Assembly: GCA_018672285.1 (NCBI GenBank) | Contig: JABHGC010000234.1 | Location: 1-54,880 of the forward strand | Source: Methylococcales bacterium | GTDB taxonomy: Bacteria; Pseudomonadota; Gammaproteobacteria; JABHGC01 | Direction of reading: 5' to 3' | DNA: 54,880 nt | Shown here: positions 1-11,871 of the stretch, in pieces | How positions within the stretch are numbered: the first letter of the stretch is position 1 | How the letters are laid out: every line of letters starts with the position of its first letter | The notes under the pieces: model-generated | The model's database searches: none | Seen by the model: only the letters and a program-made list of their open reading frames with translations | Told to the model about the DNA's origin: nothing | Position numbers and translations under genes: made by a program

Positions 1-116
1 AAATAGCCGGCCAAGAAAATGCTTAGGCTACAAAACACCTTATGAGGCTTTTGAAGAGCTCACTGGCATTAAACAAGAAAATTTAACCGGTCATGCACTT
101 ATGACTTGAATTCAGG
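1..116 (+). mobile_element. IS30-family insertion sequence, right end (partial)
   Basis: The 116 bases are identical, in inverted orientation, to 54743-54858. The identity stops exactly after the bases TTCAGG, where the flanks diverge, so this marks the IS terminus. The last part (94-116, beginning TGCACTT and containing GACTTGAATTC) resembles the terminal inverted repeat of IS30-family elements. The transposase stop lies only 7 bases from the end, so the gene runs into the repeat. The rest of the element is outside the window. Confidence 0.8.
2..109 (+). pseudogene. IS30-family transposase, C-terminal 35 residues (cut by window edge)
   Basis: The open frame reads NSRPRKCLGYKTPYEAF... and ends at TGA 107-109. 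The motif NxRPRKxLGxxTPxE is the typical C-terminal signature of IS30-family DDE transposases, which excise and insert the element through a DDE catalytic core. The core residues lie upstream of the window edge and are not visible. The gene may be intact beyond the edge. It ends 92 bases before the convergent end of mnmE. Confidence 0.8.
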
Positions 117-200
117 TTACCCTATTTGAGTAAGATTTACAATTTGATCAATCAACGAACTCAGTAAATCAATCATAAATGACTATTGTCTTTTAAAGAT

Positions 201-1550
201 TTATTTACCAATACAGAATCGAGAAAATATTTCCCCCAATAAATCATCTGCAGTAAATTCACCCGTAATCATGGATAAGGCGTGTTGTGCCTCTTGGAAA
301 TCTGCCGCTAATAACTCCCCCGCCTGATATTGCACCAATTGCTCAAAGCCTTCAGCCACATACTTTTGTGCTTTAGTGAGGGCATCTATATGCCTTTGTC
401 TCGCAATAAAACTACCATCGGCATTTGCATGAAACCCCATACAGGTTGTTAAATGTTTTTTAAGTTCATCAATACCTTGCTGCTGTTTTGCTGAAAGACC
501 AAACACCGGACAAGCTAAAACATCCTCTCTACAGCCAATGGCACCTTGACTTAAATCTGCTTTATTACGAAGTATGGTCATTGGCACTTGATACTGCTTA
601 AATTCATTCACCTCATCCATTAATTCTTTTTCAGACGCTTTATCATCAATTAAAAGCAACAATCGGTCAGATTTTTTAATCGCATCAATCGCACGGCGAA
701 TACCTTCTTGCTCAATGACATTGTCACTTTTACGAATGCCTGCAGTATCGATAATGTGTACTGGCATGCCATCGATATGAATATATTCTTTTAGCACATC
801 TCTCGTTGTGCCAGGAATATCTGTAACAATCGCAGTTTCATCACCTGAAAAAGCATTCAAAAGGCTAGATTTACCTGCGTTAGGTTTTCCTGCAAGCACA
901 ACAACCATGCCATCGCGCAGTACTTTTCCTTGCTTCGCTTTTTCAAGAACCTGCTCAAATTTTAATAGTAACGCCTCCACTAAAGCCTGAACTTTACCAT
1001 CTGATAAAAAATCGATTTCTTCTTCTGGGAAATCAATCGCAGACTCTACGTACATCCGAATATAAATCACTTGCTCCACTAGCTCATGCACGATCTTCGA
1101 AAAATCACCCTGCAAAGAACGCAGCGCAGACCTTGCCGCCATCTCTGAGCCTGACTCAATTAAATCAGATATCGCTTCAGCTTGTGCTAAATCAATTTTA
1201 TCATTTAAAAATGCTCTTTCAGAAAACTCACCTGGATTAGCAAGCCTTGCCCCAAAATGAACGGCTGACTTCAACAGCATGTTCATGACCACCGCCCCGC
1301 CGTGACCTTGTAGCTCCACCACATGTTCACCCGTAAATGAATTGGGCGCAACAAACTGAATCACAATCCCTTCGTCCAACATTTGCCCTTCAGGATCAAA
1401 AAATGGCATCAAATGCGCCATTCGAGGGGTTTTAATCGGGGATTTTAAAATAGCTTCAGCAATACTTTGTGCATTAACCCCAGAAAGGCGTAACACACCA
1501 ATACCACCGTTTCCAGTAGGTGTTGCAATGGCTGCAATTGTATCACTCAT
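201..1550 (-). CDS. mnmE: tRNA modification GTPase MnmE (TrmE)
   Basis: MnmE works with MnmG to make 5-carboxymethylaminomethyl-uridine or 5-aminomethyl-uridine derivatives at the wobble position of certain tRNAs. The 449-residue protein has the N-terminal formyl-THF binding domain (starting MSDTIAAIATPTGNGGIGVLR). It has a G domain with P-loop GKPNAGKS near residues 221-228, then TDIPGTTRD, DTAG near 268 and NKAD, and the invariant C-terminal CIGK. I chose the ATG at 1550 because family members start there; a longer frame to 1586 has no conserved residues. MnmG, RsmG and ParAB usually follow this gene, but here an IS30 copy sits 92 bases downstream and the window ends. Confidence 0.95.
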   Translation of the reverse strand: MSDTIAAIATPTGNGGIGVLRLSGVNAQSIAEAILKSPIKTPRMAHLMPFFDPEGQMLDEGIVIQFVAPNSFTGEHVVELQGHGGAVVMNMLLKSAVHFGARLANPGEFSERAFLNDKIDLAQAEAISDLIESGSEMAARSALRSLQGDFSKIVHELVEQVIYIRMYVESAIDFPEEEIDFLSDGKVQALVEALLLKFEQVLEKAKQGKVLRDGMVVVLAGKPNAGKSSLLNAFSGDETAIVTDIPGTTRDVLKEYIHIDGMPVHIIDTAGIRKSDNVIEQEGIRRAIDAIKKSDRLLLLIDDKASEKELMDEVNEFKQYQVPMTILRNKADLSQGAIGCREDVLACPVFGLSAKQQQGIDELKKHLTTCMGFHANADGSFIARQRHIDALTKAQKYVAEGFEQLVQYQAGELLAADFQEAQHALSMITGEFTADDLLGEIFSRFCIGK

Positions 1551-1663
1551 GATAAAACCTAAATTTGTTGGCAATAAAAAAGGCATTACTAACAGCGATT
1601 AAGTCGCTGTTCGTAACACCCTATTGTTAGATCACTAACACACATTTTTATACCGCATCGAAC

Positions 1664-1695
1664 TGGCCTTTATGTCGAAAATGACACAAAGGCCA
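1664..1695 (-). terminator. hairpin just downstream of yidC
   Basis: The arms TGGCCTTT-A-TGTC and GACA-C-AAAGGCCA enclose a GAAAAT loop, 4 bases beyond the yidC stop. There is no clear T-run on the minus strand, so it may be a weak terminator, an attenuator or an mRNA 3'-end stabiliser before mnmE. A second small hairpin (AACAGCGA/TCGCTGTT, 1591-1611) lies between it and the mnmE start. Confidence 0.4.
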
Positions 1696-1699
1696 AACA

Positions 1700-3358
1700 C
1701 TATTTTTTAGCTTCAATTCGTTTGGTAATAACATATTGCTGAGAGATTGATAACGTATTATTAACGACCCAATACAAAACCAAACCTGCAGGGAATAAAG
1801 CAAAAAAAATGGTGAAAACAAACGGTAGCATCATCATCACTTTGGCTTGAATAGGATCAACCGGTGCAGGATTTAATTTTTGCTGAATGAACATACTCAC
1901 ACCCATCAACAAAGGCAGTATGAAGTAAGGGTCAGCAATAGATAAATCTTCTATCCACAAAATGAAAGGGGCTTGGCGAAGCTCAACGCTTTCTAACAAT
2001 ACCCAGTACAATGCAATGAAAACTGGAATTTGTACCAAAATTGGCAAACAACCCCCTAATGGGTTAATTTTCTCTTTCTTGTACATCTCCATCATGGCTT
2101 TGTTCATTTTTGCTCGATCATCACCATAACGCTCTTTTAACGCTTTTAATTTGGGTGATAACTTACGCATATTCGCCATTGAGGTATAACTGGCTTCTGA
2201 TAACTTATAGAAGATCAATTTAATCAGGATCGTCACAAAAATAATCGCAAAACCCCAGTTACCAAAAATACTGAAGAAGAATTCTAACGCCCAATACAGT
2301 GGCTGTGCTAAGACAGTCAGCACACCATAATCTACGGTTAAGTCTAAACCTTCAGAAAGTGCTTCTAGGCTATGCTGTAATTTTGGCCCAACATACAACT
2401 TAGTCGATACATCTTCGGTTGCGCCTTGTGGCACAGACACTGTATTGACAAAACCAAGCACATATTTAGGGTTGCCCTGTTTATTCAGCACTCGAGAATA
2501 AAAAGTGGTCTGTTGGTCTTTATTTGGAACCCATGCTGCCAAGAAATAATGTTGAATCATCGCAACCCAACCACCCTTGTTCGGCTCGTTGAGGTTTGTC
2601 TCTAGCATGTCGTCGAAATCAATTTTTTCGAATTTTTCTTTTTCGGTGTAAATCACACCACCTAAATAAGTATAAACAAAGGCCGATGAGTCACCTGTAA
2701 TTTCAACCCGTTTTAGTTCTCTAAACAGGCCACCCTTCCAAGTATCTGCTGTATTATTTTTTAGCGTAAAATTGACATCTATCGCAAAACTACCGCGATG
2801 AAACTGATACTGCTTGATGACCGTCAAACCCTCAGGGCTTGTCCAGGTTAGATCTACATTGAGGGTTTCTTGTCCGTCTTGGAGTATAAACTCAGTTTTT
2901 TCAACCTCAAAAATGGCATTGACCTTAGCGCCTTTACTTTCACTCAAACCACTTTCAGCAACAAAATACTTGTTACCGTCTTGCATCAGCTTTATTGGGT
3001 TGTCTTTTTCGGTAATGGAGACTGGGTAGGTGACCAAATCAACACCAATTAAAGTCCCGTTTTTAGTGTCAATCACCGCATCAAAAACATCGGTTAAAAC
3101 ACGCACTGTTTTTCGCTTAGCCTGGGTTGCTGTTGGTTCAGACGGTACAGGCAATGCTGAAGCGTCACTGGTTACTGCAGGCACATCATTATCTGTGGTT
3201 GGCTGCGATGACACAACATTGCCATCTGTTGGTACACCAGTTGCAACATCCGTTTCAACTGCAGCAGGTTTTGGCCCATAGTCCTTGACCCACTCTTGTG
3301 TCAGTAAGTAACTGACAAGCAGTAGAGAAATAATCAAAAAAAGACGTTTGTTTTCCAT
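1700..3358 (-). CDS. yidC: Membrane protein insertase YidC
   Basis: YidC inserts and folds inner-membrane proteins, alone or with SecYEG. The 552 residues match the long gram-negative form. A first membrane segment lies at residues 5-20 (LFLIISLLLVSYLL), followed by a Thr/Pro/Ala-rich linker, a large periplasmic beta-domain (about 80-335), and a C-terminal five-helix Oxa1-like core with the conserved GGCLPILVQIPVFIALY. The C-terminus is basic (TKRIEAKK). It lies 49 bases downstream of rnpA. The small yidD gene that normally separates the two is absent. Confidence 0.97.
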   Translation of the reverse strand: MENKRLFLIISLLLVSYLLTQEWVKDYGPKPAAVETDVATGVPTDGNVVSSQPTTDNDVPAVTSDASALPVPSEPTATQAKRKTVRVLTDVFDAVIDTKNGTLIGVDLVTYPVSITEKDNPIKLMQDGNKYFVAESGLSESKGAKVNAIFEVEKTEFILQDGQETLNVDLTWTSPEGLTVIKQYQFHRGSFAIDVNFTLKNNTADTWKGGLFRELKRVEITGDSSAFVYTYLGGVIYTEKEKFEKIDFDDMLETNLNEPNKGGWVAMIQHYFLAAWVPNKDQQTTFYSRVLNKQGNPKYVLGFVNTVSVPQGATEDVSTKLYVGPKLQHSLEALSEGLDLTVDYGVLTVLAQPLYWALEFFFSIFGNWGFAIIFVTILIKLIFYKLSEASYTSMANMRKLSPKLKALKERYGDDRAKMNKAMMEMYKKEKINPLGGCLPILVQIPVFIALYWVLLESVELRQAPFILWIEDLSIADPYFILPLLMGVSMFIQQKLNPAPVDPIQAKVMMMLPFVFTIFFALFPAGLVLYWVVNNTLSISQQYVITKRIEAKK

Positions 3359-3407
3359 AATGTTCAGATTCCTGAAACGGGGTAACTATTTAGAGTAGAG
3401 GCGTATT

Positions 3408-3776
3408 CTAAGATGGTGAAGAAAATTTTTCACACTTTTTTTGAATTTTCTGGCATTGAGCAATAAGGGACTGTTCAATTGCCTGATTATCACGCTTAGC
3501 AAGACCTGCATTTGCAATAACAACAAAGTCGAAGCACCCGAGATCTGGTTGCAATCGGAAGGTATTACGAATAATGCGTTTTATACGGTTGCGGTCGACT
3601 GCCCTCTTTACCTTTTTCTTGGCAATGGCAAGTCCTAAACGGGGGTGTTCTAAGGTATTTTTTTTTCCAAGCACCATCAAACAAGCATCAGATGCCTTGA
3701 ACGGATGACTAAATACGTTCTGGAATTCTGATGCTTTCAATAACCGGCTGCTACGTGGAAATCGCTGGTCAACCAA
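3408..3776 (-). CDS. rnpA: Ribonuclease P protein component
   Basis: This is the basic protein subunit that binds the RNase P RNA and the 5' leader of precursor tRNAs. The 122 residues contain the family signature AVDRNRIKRIIRNTFR and the N-terminal RLLKASEFQNVF segment. It starts 20 bases after the rpmH stop on the same strand, the usual rpmH-rnpA arrangement, so it is probably transcribed from the rpmH promoter. Confidence 0.96.
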   Translation of the reverse strand: MVDQRFPRSSRLLKASEFQNVFSHPFKASDACLMVLGKKNTLEHPRLGLAIAKKKVKRAVDRNRIKRIIRNTFRLQPDLGCFDFVVIANAGLAKRDNQAIEQSLIAQCQKIQKKCEKFSSPS

Positions 3777-3796
3777 CGGATGAGAAACGGTATTAA

Positions 3797-3931
3797 TTAA
3801 GCGGTTAAAACTTTGCGGCCTTTGGCACGACGAGCGTTAACAACTTTACGGCCATTTTTAGTTGCCATGCGCGAGCGGAAACCGTGAGTTCTTGCACGCT
3901 TTAATGTACTAGGTTGGAAAGTTCTTTTCAT
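3797..3931 (-). CDS. rpmH: 50S ribosomal protein L34
   Basis: The 44-residue frame starts [20 protein letters not shown] and ends GRKVLTA, the near-invariant L34 sequence. L34 is a small, very basic protein of the large ribosomal subunit. The gene heads the minus-strand rpmH-rnpA-yidC-mnmE unit and is divergent from dnaA. It has a strong consensus promoter 40 bases upstream. Confidence 0.97.
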   Translation of the reverse strand: MKRTFQPSTLKRARTHGFRSRMATKNGRKVVNARRAKGRKVLTA

Positions 3932-3970
3932 GACGCACTCTTAATTTATTGTTTAGACAATCGGTCGGTC

Positions 3971-3999
3971 ATAGTATAGCCGAGTTAAAAGGCTGTCAA
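3971..3999 (-). promoter_or_regulatory. sigma-70 promoter of rpmH
   Basis: Read on the minus strand, TTGACA (3999-3994) is separated by exactly 17 bases from TACTAT (3976-3971), about 40 bases before the rpmH ATG. The -35 is a perfect consensus match and the -10 is close, as expected for a strong ribosomal-protein promoter. Confidence 0.7.
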
Positions 4000-4010
4000 C
4001 TGATATTCAT

Positions 4011-4019
4011 TTATCCATA
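4011..4019 (+). promoter_or_regulatory. near-match DnaA box in rpmH-dnaA intergenic region
   Basis: TTATCCATA differs from the consensus TTATCCACA by one base. It is the only DnaA-box-like word I find in the 265-base rpmH-dnaA gap. It lies just upstream of the rpmH promoter and could serve dnaA/rpmH autoregulation. A single imperfect box is not enough to call an origin here, although Pseudomonas has its oriC in this gap. Confidence 0.35.
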
Positions 4020-4196
4020 AGAAATAGCTAGATTCTACTGCCAGGAAAGGATAGAATTCGCCCCCTAGATTATGTCCTGATACTATAATATAACAGGCGT
4101 TCTATCACCCTCTCTATTATCATTTCAAATCATTTCCGAAGAGTACGGCCTACCTATGGTTTGTCCGCCTCATGTCTGTCTAAGGAGTAGATATTT

Positions 4197-5579
4197 ATGT
4201 CGACGTCATTATGGACTAAATGTCTCGAAAAACTAGAAGGTGAGCTTTCTCCGCAACAACTCAACACCTGGATCCGCCCTTTACAACCTGTCATCAATAA
4301 TACACAGCTCAAATTATTAGCACCAAACCGCTTTGTACTGGATTGGGTAAAAAACAATTTCATCAAAAATATTGAAGCAATCTTGCCACAATGCGGCGGT
4401 GATGGTTTTACCATTAGCTTAGAAATTGGCAGCGCTAATGCCAAACAAGACAAACCCAAAGAGACACCGCCCTCACCAGCACCCTCCTCCACAGAGAGCA
4501 CTCACTCAAATTCGAAGGCCATCACAACACCACAAGTACATTCAAACAAGCCTTCCAATACCAGCAACTTAAATCCTGAGTTTGTCTTCGATGCATACGT
4601 AGAAGGTAAATCAAACCAATTGGCACGCGCTGCAGGTCTGCAAATTGCGGAAAACCCAGGTGGCGCTTACAACCCACTCTTTTTATATGGCGGTGTAGGT
4701 TTAGGTAAGACTCACTTAATGCACGCTATTGGCAACATGATGTTGGTTCATAACCCAAATGCCAAAGTGGTTTACTTACGATCTGAACGTTTTGTGGGTG
4801 ACATGGTAAAAGCACTACAACACAACACCATTAATGAGTTTAAGCGCCATTATCGTTCAGTCAACGCACTGCTCATTGATGACATTCAATTCTTTGCAGG
4901 GAAAGAGCGCTCACAAGAGGAATTCTTCCATACTTTCAATGCGTTACTAGAGCAAGGTCAACAAATCATCATGACGTGTGATCGCTATCCTAAAGAAGTG
5001 ACCGGTCTTGAAGACCGACTTAAGTCACGCTTTGGTTGGGGCCTTACGGTTGCGATTGAGCCACCAGACTTAGAGACACGCGTTGCCATTATCATGAGTA
5101 AAGCCAATTCGTTTAGAATTGATTTACCTGATGAGGTCGCTTTTTTCATCGCTAAACGATTACGTTCTAACGTTCGTGAATTAGAAGGGGCATTACGCCG
5201 CGTTTATGCTAACTCACAATTCACCGGAAAACCCATTACCCTGGACTTTGCCAAAGACGCATTACAAGACTTATTAGCCGTCCAAGATCGTTTAGTAACC
5301 ATAGAAAACATTCAAAAAACCATTGCCGAATATTATAAAATACGAGTCTCTGACTTAACCTCTAAAAATCGCAGCCGATCCATTGCCAGGCCTCGCCAAG
5401 TTGCAATGTCACTCTCTAAAGAGTTAACTAACCATAGCTTGCCAGAAATTGGCGACGCTTTTGGCGGACGTGACCACACCACTGTCTTACACGCTTGCCG
5501 TAAAATAAAAGAATTACAAGAAACGGATGCTCGTATTAAAGAAGATGTAGCCAATTTAATCCGTGTTTTAACCAGCTAA
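4197..5579 (+). CDS. dnaA: Chromosomal replication initiator DnaA
   Basis: DnaA is the AAA+ ATPase that binds DnaA boxes, melts the origin and loads DnaB. The 460 residues show domain I (about 1-85), a Ser/Pro/Thr-rich linker (about 86-125), Walker A GGVGLGKT at 165-172 and Walker B LIDDIQF near 226-232. The C-terminal DNA-binding signature [15 protein letters not shown] is present. The start is supported by an AAGGAG ribosome-binding site at about 4181. The coding strand is unusually C-rich for a gene that would be leading strand if the origin were next to it (see findings). Confidence 0.98.
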   Translation: MSTSLWTKCLEKLEGELSPQQLNTWIRPLQPVINNTQLKLLAPNRFVLDWVKNNFIKNIEAILPQCGGDGFTISLEIGSANAKQDKPKETPPSPAPSSTESTHSNSKAITTPQVHSNKPSNTSNLNPEFVFDAYVEGKSNQLARAAGLQIAENPGGAYNPLFLYGGVGLGKTHLMHAIGNMMLVHNPNAKVVYLRSERFVGDMVKALQHNTINEFKRHYRSVNALLIDDIQFFAGKERSQEEFFHTFNALLEQGQQIIMTCDRYPKEVTGLEDRLKSRFGWGLTVAIEPPDLETRVAIIMSKANSFRIDLPDEVAFFIAKRLRSNVRELEGALRRVYANSQFTGKPITLDFAKDALQDLLAVQDRLVTIENIQKTIAEYYKIRVSDLTSKNRSRSIARPRQVAMSLSKELTNHSLPEIGDAFGGRDHTTVLHACRKIKELQETDARIKEDVANLIRVLTS

Positions 5580-5594
5580 ATATTTAGGTTTATC

Positions 5595-6704
5595 ATGAAA
5601 TTTTTTGCCAGCAAAGAAGCCCTACTCCCAGCCATCATGTCTGTCAGCGGTGTCGTTGAAAAGAAACAAACGATGCCTGTATTATCAAACCTCATGCTTC
5701 ACGCAGCCGAAGGGTCGTTAACCATCACCTCGACTGACCTTGATATTGAAATGAAAGCAAACTGTGTGGTTGACGTTCAAACACCTGGCACCACCACTTT
5801 ACCTGCAAAAAAATTGCTCGATATTTGTCGTAACCTCTCTGATGATGTCACGATAGAAATAGATTGCGTGAATGAAAACACAGCGATGCTAAAAGCTGGG
5901 CGTGGCCGGTACAAGCTGCAAACCTTACCCGCAGATGAATTTCCAAACCTTGAAAATGTAGACTATCAGTTTGAGCTGACCATCGCACAGTACCAACTAC
6001 AAAAGCTATTTAGTCGCACACAGTTTTCAATGGCACTACAAGACGTCCGTTACTACCTTAACGGTTTGTTATTAGAAATATCCGACAAAAAATTACGCGC
6101 AGTTGCAACCGATGCTCATCGACTTTCACTCGCAGATGCCAGCATTGATTTCAGCGCACCAGAACTCAGCCAATACATTTTACCTCGTAAAGCTGTGCTC
6201 GAGCTGTCCCGTATTTTTAATGACAATGAAGACTTAGTGAGTGTCCGCTTTGGCCGTAACCACCTTACCTTTACCCTACCCGATGTCGTATTCACCACCA
6301 AATTAGTTGATCATAAATACGCCAATTATGAAAAAGCCATACCCGATATGGCAGCCTGTGAATACAAAGTTATTATCGACCGGACTTCCCTGCAACAAAT
6401 GTTGACCCGTGTTTCCGTTTTATCTCAAGAGAAAATTAAAGGTGTGAGCCTACATTTTGAGAATAACCTCCTCACCATTAAATCCTACAATAATGAAAAT
6501 GAAGAAGCTGAAGAAGCAATGGATATAGAATTTTCAGGCGATGCATTTACGCTAACTTTCAATGCATCCTACGTTTCAGACTTTCTGTCAACATCTGAAA
6601 CTGAAACGGTCACGCTCTATTCTAGTAAAGCAAACAGCAGCACAGTCATTACCGACACAGGGACTTCTGAACATTTATATGTTGTTATGCCCATGAAATT
6701 TTAA
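5595..6704 (+). CDS. dnaN: DNA polymerase III beta sliding clamp
   Basis: The dimeric ring clamp tethers Pol III and other DNA enzymes to DNA. The 369 residues span the three clamp domains, starting MKFFASKEALLPAIMSVSGVVEKKQTMPVLSN and ending with the conserved YVVMPMKF. It begins 15 bases after dnaA, and its stop codon overlaps the recF start by one base (TAATG). dnaA-dnaN-recF is therefore a tight transcription unit. Confidence 0.98.
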   Translation: MKFFASKEALLPAIMSVSGVVEKKQTMPVLSNLMLHAAEGSLTITSTDLDIEMKANCVVDVQTPGTTTLPAKKLLDICRNLSDDVTIEIDCVNENTAMLKAGRGRYKLQTLPADEFPNLENVDYQFELTIAQYQLQKLFSRTQFSMALQDVRYYLNGLLLEISDKKLRAVATDAHRLSLADASIDFSAPELSQYILPRKAVLELSRIFNDNEDLVSVRFGRNHLTFTLPDVVFTTKLVDHKYANYEKAIPDMAACEYKVIIDRTSLQQMLTRVSVLSQEKIKGVSLHFENNLLTIKSYNNENEEAEEAMDIEFSGDAFTLTFNASYVSDFLSTSETETVTLYSSKANSSTVITDTGTSEHLYVVMPMKF

Positions 6705-7774
6705 TGACCATTGAACAACTTAATTTAACAAACTTCAGATCTATTAAGGCGGCTAGTATTGAACCCTCTAGTCGCCTAAATCTCATTACTGGTAATAATG
6801 GCAGTGGCAAAACCACATTAATGGAAGCCATTTATTACTTAGGCCGCGGCAAATCATTTAAAACCTCTAAAAATAGCAAAATCATCAGTACTGGTGAAGA
6901 CAGTTTTACACTGTACTCTCAACTCAGCGGGTCGCCTGCGACCACCATAGGCATTCAAAAATCTAAGACCACTTCTACCGTAAAACTCAATGGCCAAACC
7001 ATAAACTCGTCATCAAAGCTTGCCCAATACTGCCCCCTATTATTAATCCACCCAGAGAGTCATCACTTATTAGAGCAAGGCCCACAACAAAGAAGGCACT
7101 TTATGAATTGGGGTTTGTTCCACGTGGAACATGCTTTTTTACCGTTATGGAACCAGTATTCACAAGTCCTAAAACAACGCAATGCCCTGCTTAGAAACAG
7201 AGATGTTAGTGCGATCAAACCCTGGGACATTCAATTTGTGGAACTCTCTGAAAAAATAGATTTGTTACGGCAACATTATGTCAGCAAGGTTAACGCCTAT
7301 TTCACCGCATCTTGCCACTCACTGCTTGGGCTTGAAGACATCAACCTAGTCTATCGCAGGGGGTGGAACCAAGAGAGCCAATTAGCGGACTTATTAGCAT
7401 CAAGCACCCTGAGAGACATTGAGTCAGGATTCACCCGTGCCGGGCCACACAGAGCAGACATTAGCATCGTGCACGACAAACAAAATGTGCATCAAATTGT
7501 CTCTCGTGGACAACAGAAATTGATTATTACTGCCCTATTGCTTTCTCAGGCACAGTACTTAGATGAAATGAAGCAACAGAAAGCGATTATCCTTGTTGAT
7601 GACTTAACGTCTGAGTTAGATCAGCATCACTTACAAAAACTCTATGAAATCATCATGGGGTTAGACACACAGGTGTTTATTACTGCAATCTCAGATAATT
7701 TTACTTCTGGCGTGAAAATTCCTTCTCATTCAAAAATGTTCCACGTGGAACATGGTCACTTAAACGCTATTTAG
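6704..7774 (+). CDS. recF: DNA replication and repair protein RecF
   Basis: RecF is an SMC-like ATPase that, with RecO and RecR, loads RecA at gaps. The 356 residues have Walker A TGNNGSGKTT near residue 29, the ABC-type signature SRGQQK and the Walker B-like ILVDDLTSELD. Two parS palindromes are embedded in the coding sequence. One encodes FHVEH inside the family's conserved WGLFHVEHxFL segment; the other encodes MFHVEH near the C-terminus. A 1.6-kb non-coding gap follows before gyrB. Confidence 0.96.
   Translation: MTIEQLNLTNFRSIKAASIEPSSRLNLITGNNGSGKTTLMEAIYYLGRGKSFKTSKNSKIISTGEDSFTLYSQLSGSPATTIGIQKSKTTSTVKLNGQTINSSSKLAQYCPLLLIHPESHHLLEQGPQQRRHFMNWGLFHVEHAFLPLWNQYSQVLKQRNALLRNRDVSAIKPWDIQFVELSEKIDLLRQHYVSKVNAYFTASCHSLLGLEDINLVYRRGWNQESQLADLLASSTLRDIESGFTRAGPHRADISIVHDKQNVHQIVSRGQQKLIITALLLSQAQYLDEMKQQKAIILVDDLTSELDQHHLQKLYEIIMGLDTQVFITAISDNFTSGVKIPSHSKMFHVEHGHLNAI
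7116..7131. promoter_or_regulatory. parS site 1 (ParB-binding centromere), inside recF
   Basis: The sequence is the perfect 16-bp palindrome TGTTCCACGTGGAACA, which matches the established ParB-binding parS consensus (Pseudomonas type). It is one of five identical copies between 7116 and 9094. Here it falls within recF codons for the conserved FHVEH. Confidence 0.9.
7737..7752. promoter_or_regulatory. parS site 2, in the 3' end of recF
   Basis: This is a perfect copy of TGTTCCACGTGGAACA, coding for MFHVEH within the last dozen residues of RecF. It lies 621 bp from site 1. Confidence 0.9.
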
Positions 7775-8403
7775 ACCCACTTTACCTCAGACTACCCTGC
7801 TCTACAGATAAAATAATATACAATACTATAGGGCTTTATTTATAATTTATCCTCAACCCAATATGAGACCTAGCCTTATATAAAATACTCTTCAACTCAC
7901 TATACAATTCCAACTTAAATACAATTTTGAAGCTGTTCATACATATATATTGAGTTATCCTAGCCTTATTATGCTAAATAACACTACAGCCACGTTAAAA
8001 TAAACAGATATATTAATATTTATTTGGGAACTATGCCCTATCTGGGGATTTAAACTCGACATAAACAGATAAAAATTACCCTCTGCAATACGCCTTACAC
8101 AGCCCCTCCCTACCCTGTGCACCACCCTTCTCTTGAAATGACTTATTACGACTAAACCCGATTTATACGCCTTCCCGATAATTTACGACGAATGCTTCCT
8201 TGTTTCAGTACTTGTATAGAAGGCATACTGCATTTTTTATTTACCCACCTTAAGTTCAGTAAGTTGCCAGCTTCAGCCTACGGACATCAATGGCAAAAAA
8301 ACGTATTTAACCTTCTATGATTCAAGCTTTAGCATCACAAAAATTTTTATATTACCCAACAAAAACTGGCTCTGAACCACCTATTTTGCTCATTAAAATG
8401 AGA

Positions 8404-8419
8404 TGTTCCACGTGGAACA
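8404..8419. promoter_or_regulatory. parS site 3
   Basis: This is a perfect copy of TGTTCCACGTGGAACA in the recF-gyrB intergenic region, 162 bp from site 4. Confidence 0.92.
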
Positions 8420-8565
8420 TTTGAAATAAAGCCACAACACTGCACTTTGTACGATAAAAAACGTGATCACATCAATAAATATGACGCTCATAATTAAATA
8501 ACGCCAGTGTCGCTAGTACAGTCAATTATAACCACATCAGAAAAATAATTAGCAACAGCATGCAA

Positions 8566-8581
8566 TGTTCCACGTGGAACA
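8566..8581. promoter_or_regulatory. parS site 4
   Basis: This is a perfect copy of TGTTCCACGTGGAACA. Imperfect extra symmetry flanks it (AGCATG on the left, ATGCT on the right), giving the longest palindromic context of the five. Confidence 0.92.
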
Positions 8582-9078
8582 TGCTGTTTTGATGGCTCAC
8601 TTCTCAGCAAACAATGTCTGCATAAACATAATTTATACCGCCAATTAAGGTGGTTTCTAAGTAAATTTTCAATGCACGACCTAGTCAACAAGAATCAATA
8701 AGTAGATTAAAAACTAACTCTGGAGTAACGGTTAAAATACTAGAAGTGTGCTAAATTTTCTTGGCAAAAGTGTAGGGTATGTTCAAGTAGCTTAACCAAA
8801 TATAAAGCCCTGAATGCCATCATATTGAATTTGACCCATTTTAATTAAGTCAGGCCGAGTAGAGTTGCGATAAAAAATGTCTCCTAAAGCCAGAATATTG
8901 TAAACAACACTTTACCAATAGTCCCTTAAGAAATTATTCATATGAGGGTTAACGGTTAGTGGTTTTCAACAGTGTGATCATGGCTTGATAAACCGAAGCA
9001 TGGAAGATAAGAACACCTGGTGCTAGCGAACCCGTAAACATGATAACGACCCCTTGTCTCATCATGAAAAAATCACAT

Positions 9079-9094
9079 TGTTCCACGTGGAACA
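9079..9094. promoter_or_regulatory. parS site 5
   Basis: This is a perfect copy of TGTTCCACGTGGAACA, 309 bp upstream of the gyrB start. It is the copy closest to the candidate origin at 17.8-18.0 kb. Confidence 0.92.
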
Positions 9095-9372
9095 AAAACA
9101 AAGACCAAGTGGAAAAAGGAGGAGGGCGCCAACAATAACATCGATTAACGAGGATAAATTTTACCTTGTCTGAGCAAATTATGATGGAAAAAGCACTTAT
9201 TTTAAGCACGACACAATCAATATAAACTGCTTTATAGAAGCATAAACAGAGTGTGCCGAGAAACACCCCTAAAAAACTCAAAAAAACACCTACAACACCT
9301 TGTTTTCAAGATAAAAAATGCCTAATGATTTTCCTTAAAAGCCCCAAAATGATACAATGTTGCACAATATAA

Positions 9373-11808
<2,436 letters not shown>

Positions 11809-11839
11809 TTTTTAAGCTAGAAAGCTTTTTAAGAGGATA

Positions 11840-11859
11840 GGGGTAATCGTTTTTACCCC
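11840..11859. terminator. hairpin between convergent gyrB and plsC
   Basis: GGGGTAA and TTACCCC pair around a TCGTTT loop, 31 bases after the gyrB stop and 13 before the plsC stop. It probably ends transcripts from both directions, although the flanking T-run is weak. Confidence 0.5.
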
Positions 11860-11871
11860 CGAAATAATAAA

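Noticed and set aside
3932..4196. Possible oriC in the rpmH-dnaA gap
   Set aside because: It has only one imperfect DnaA box, and base skew on both sides does not switch here.
8494..8691. 65-residue open frame on the minus strand in the recF-gyrB gap
   Set aside because: It runs through a parS palindrome, has odd composition and no ribosome-binding site or family signature.
8949..9281. 110-residue open frame on the minus strand in the recF-gyrB gap
   Set aside because: The residues are Cys/Phe/Ile-rich and read through a parS site; it is most likely a chance frame.
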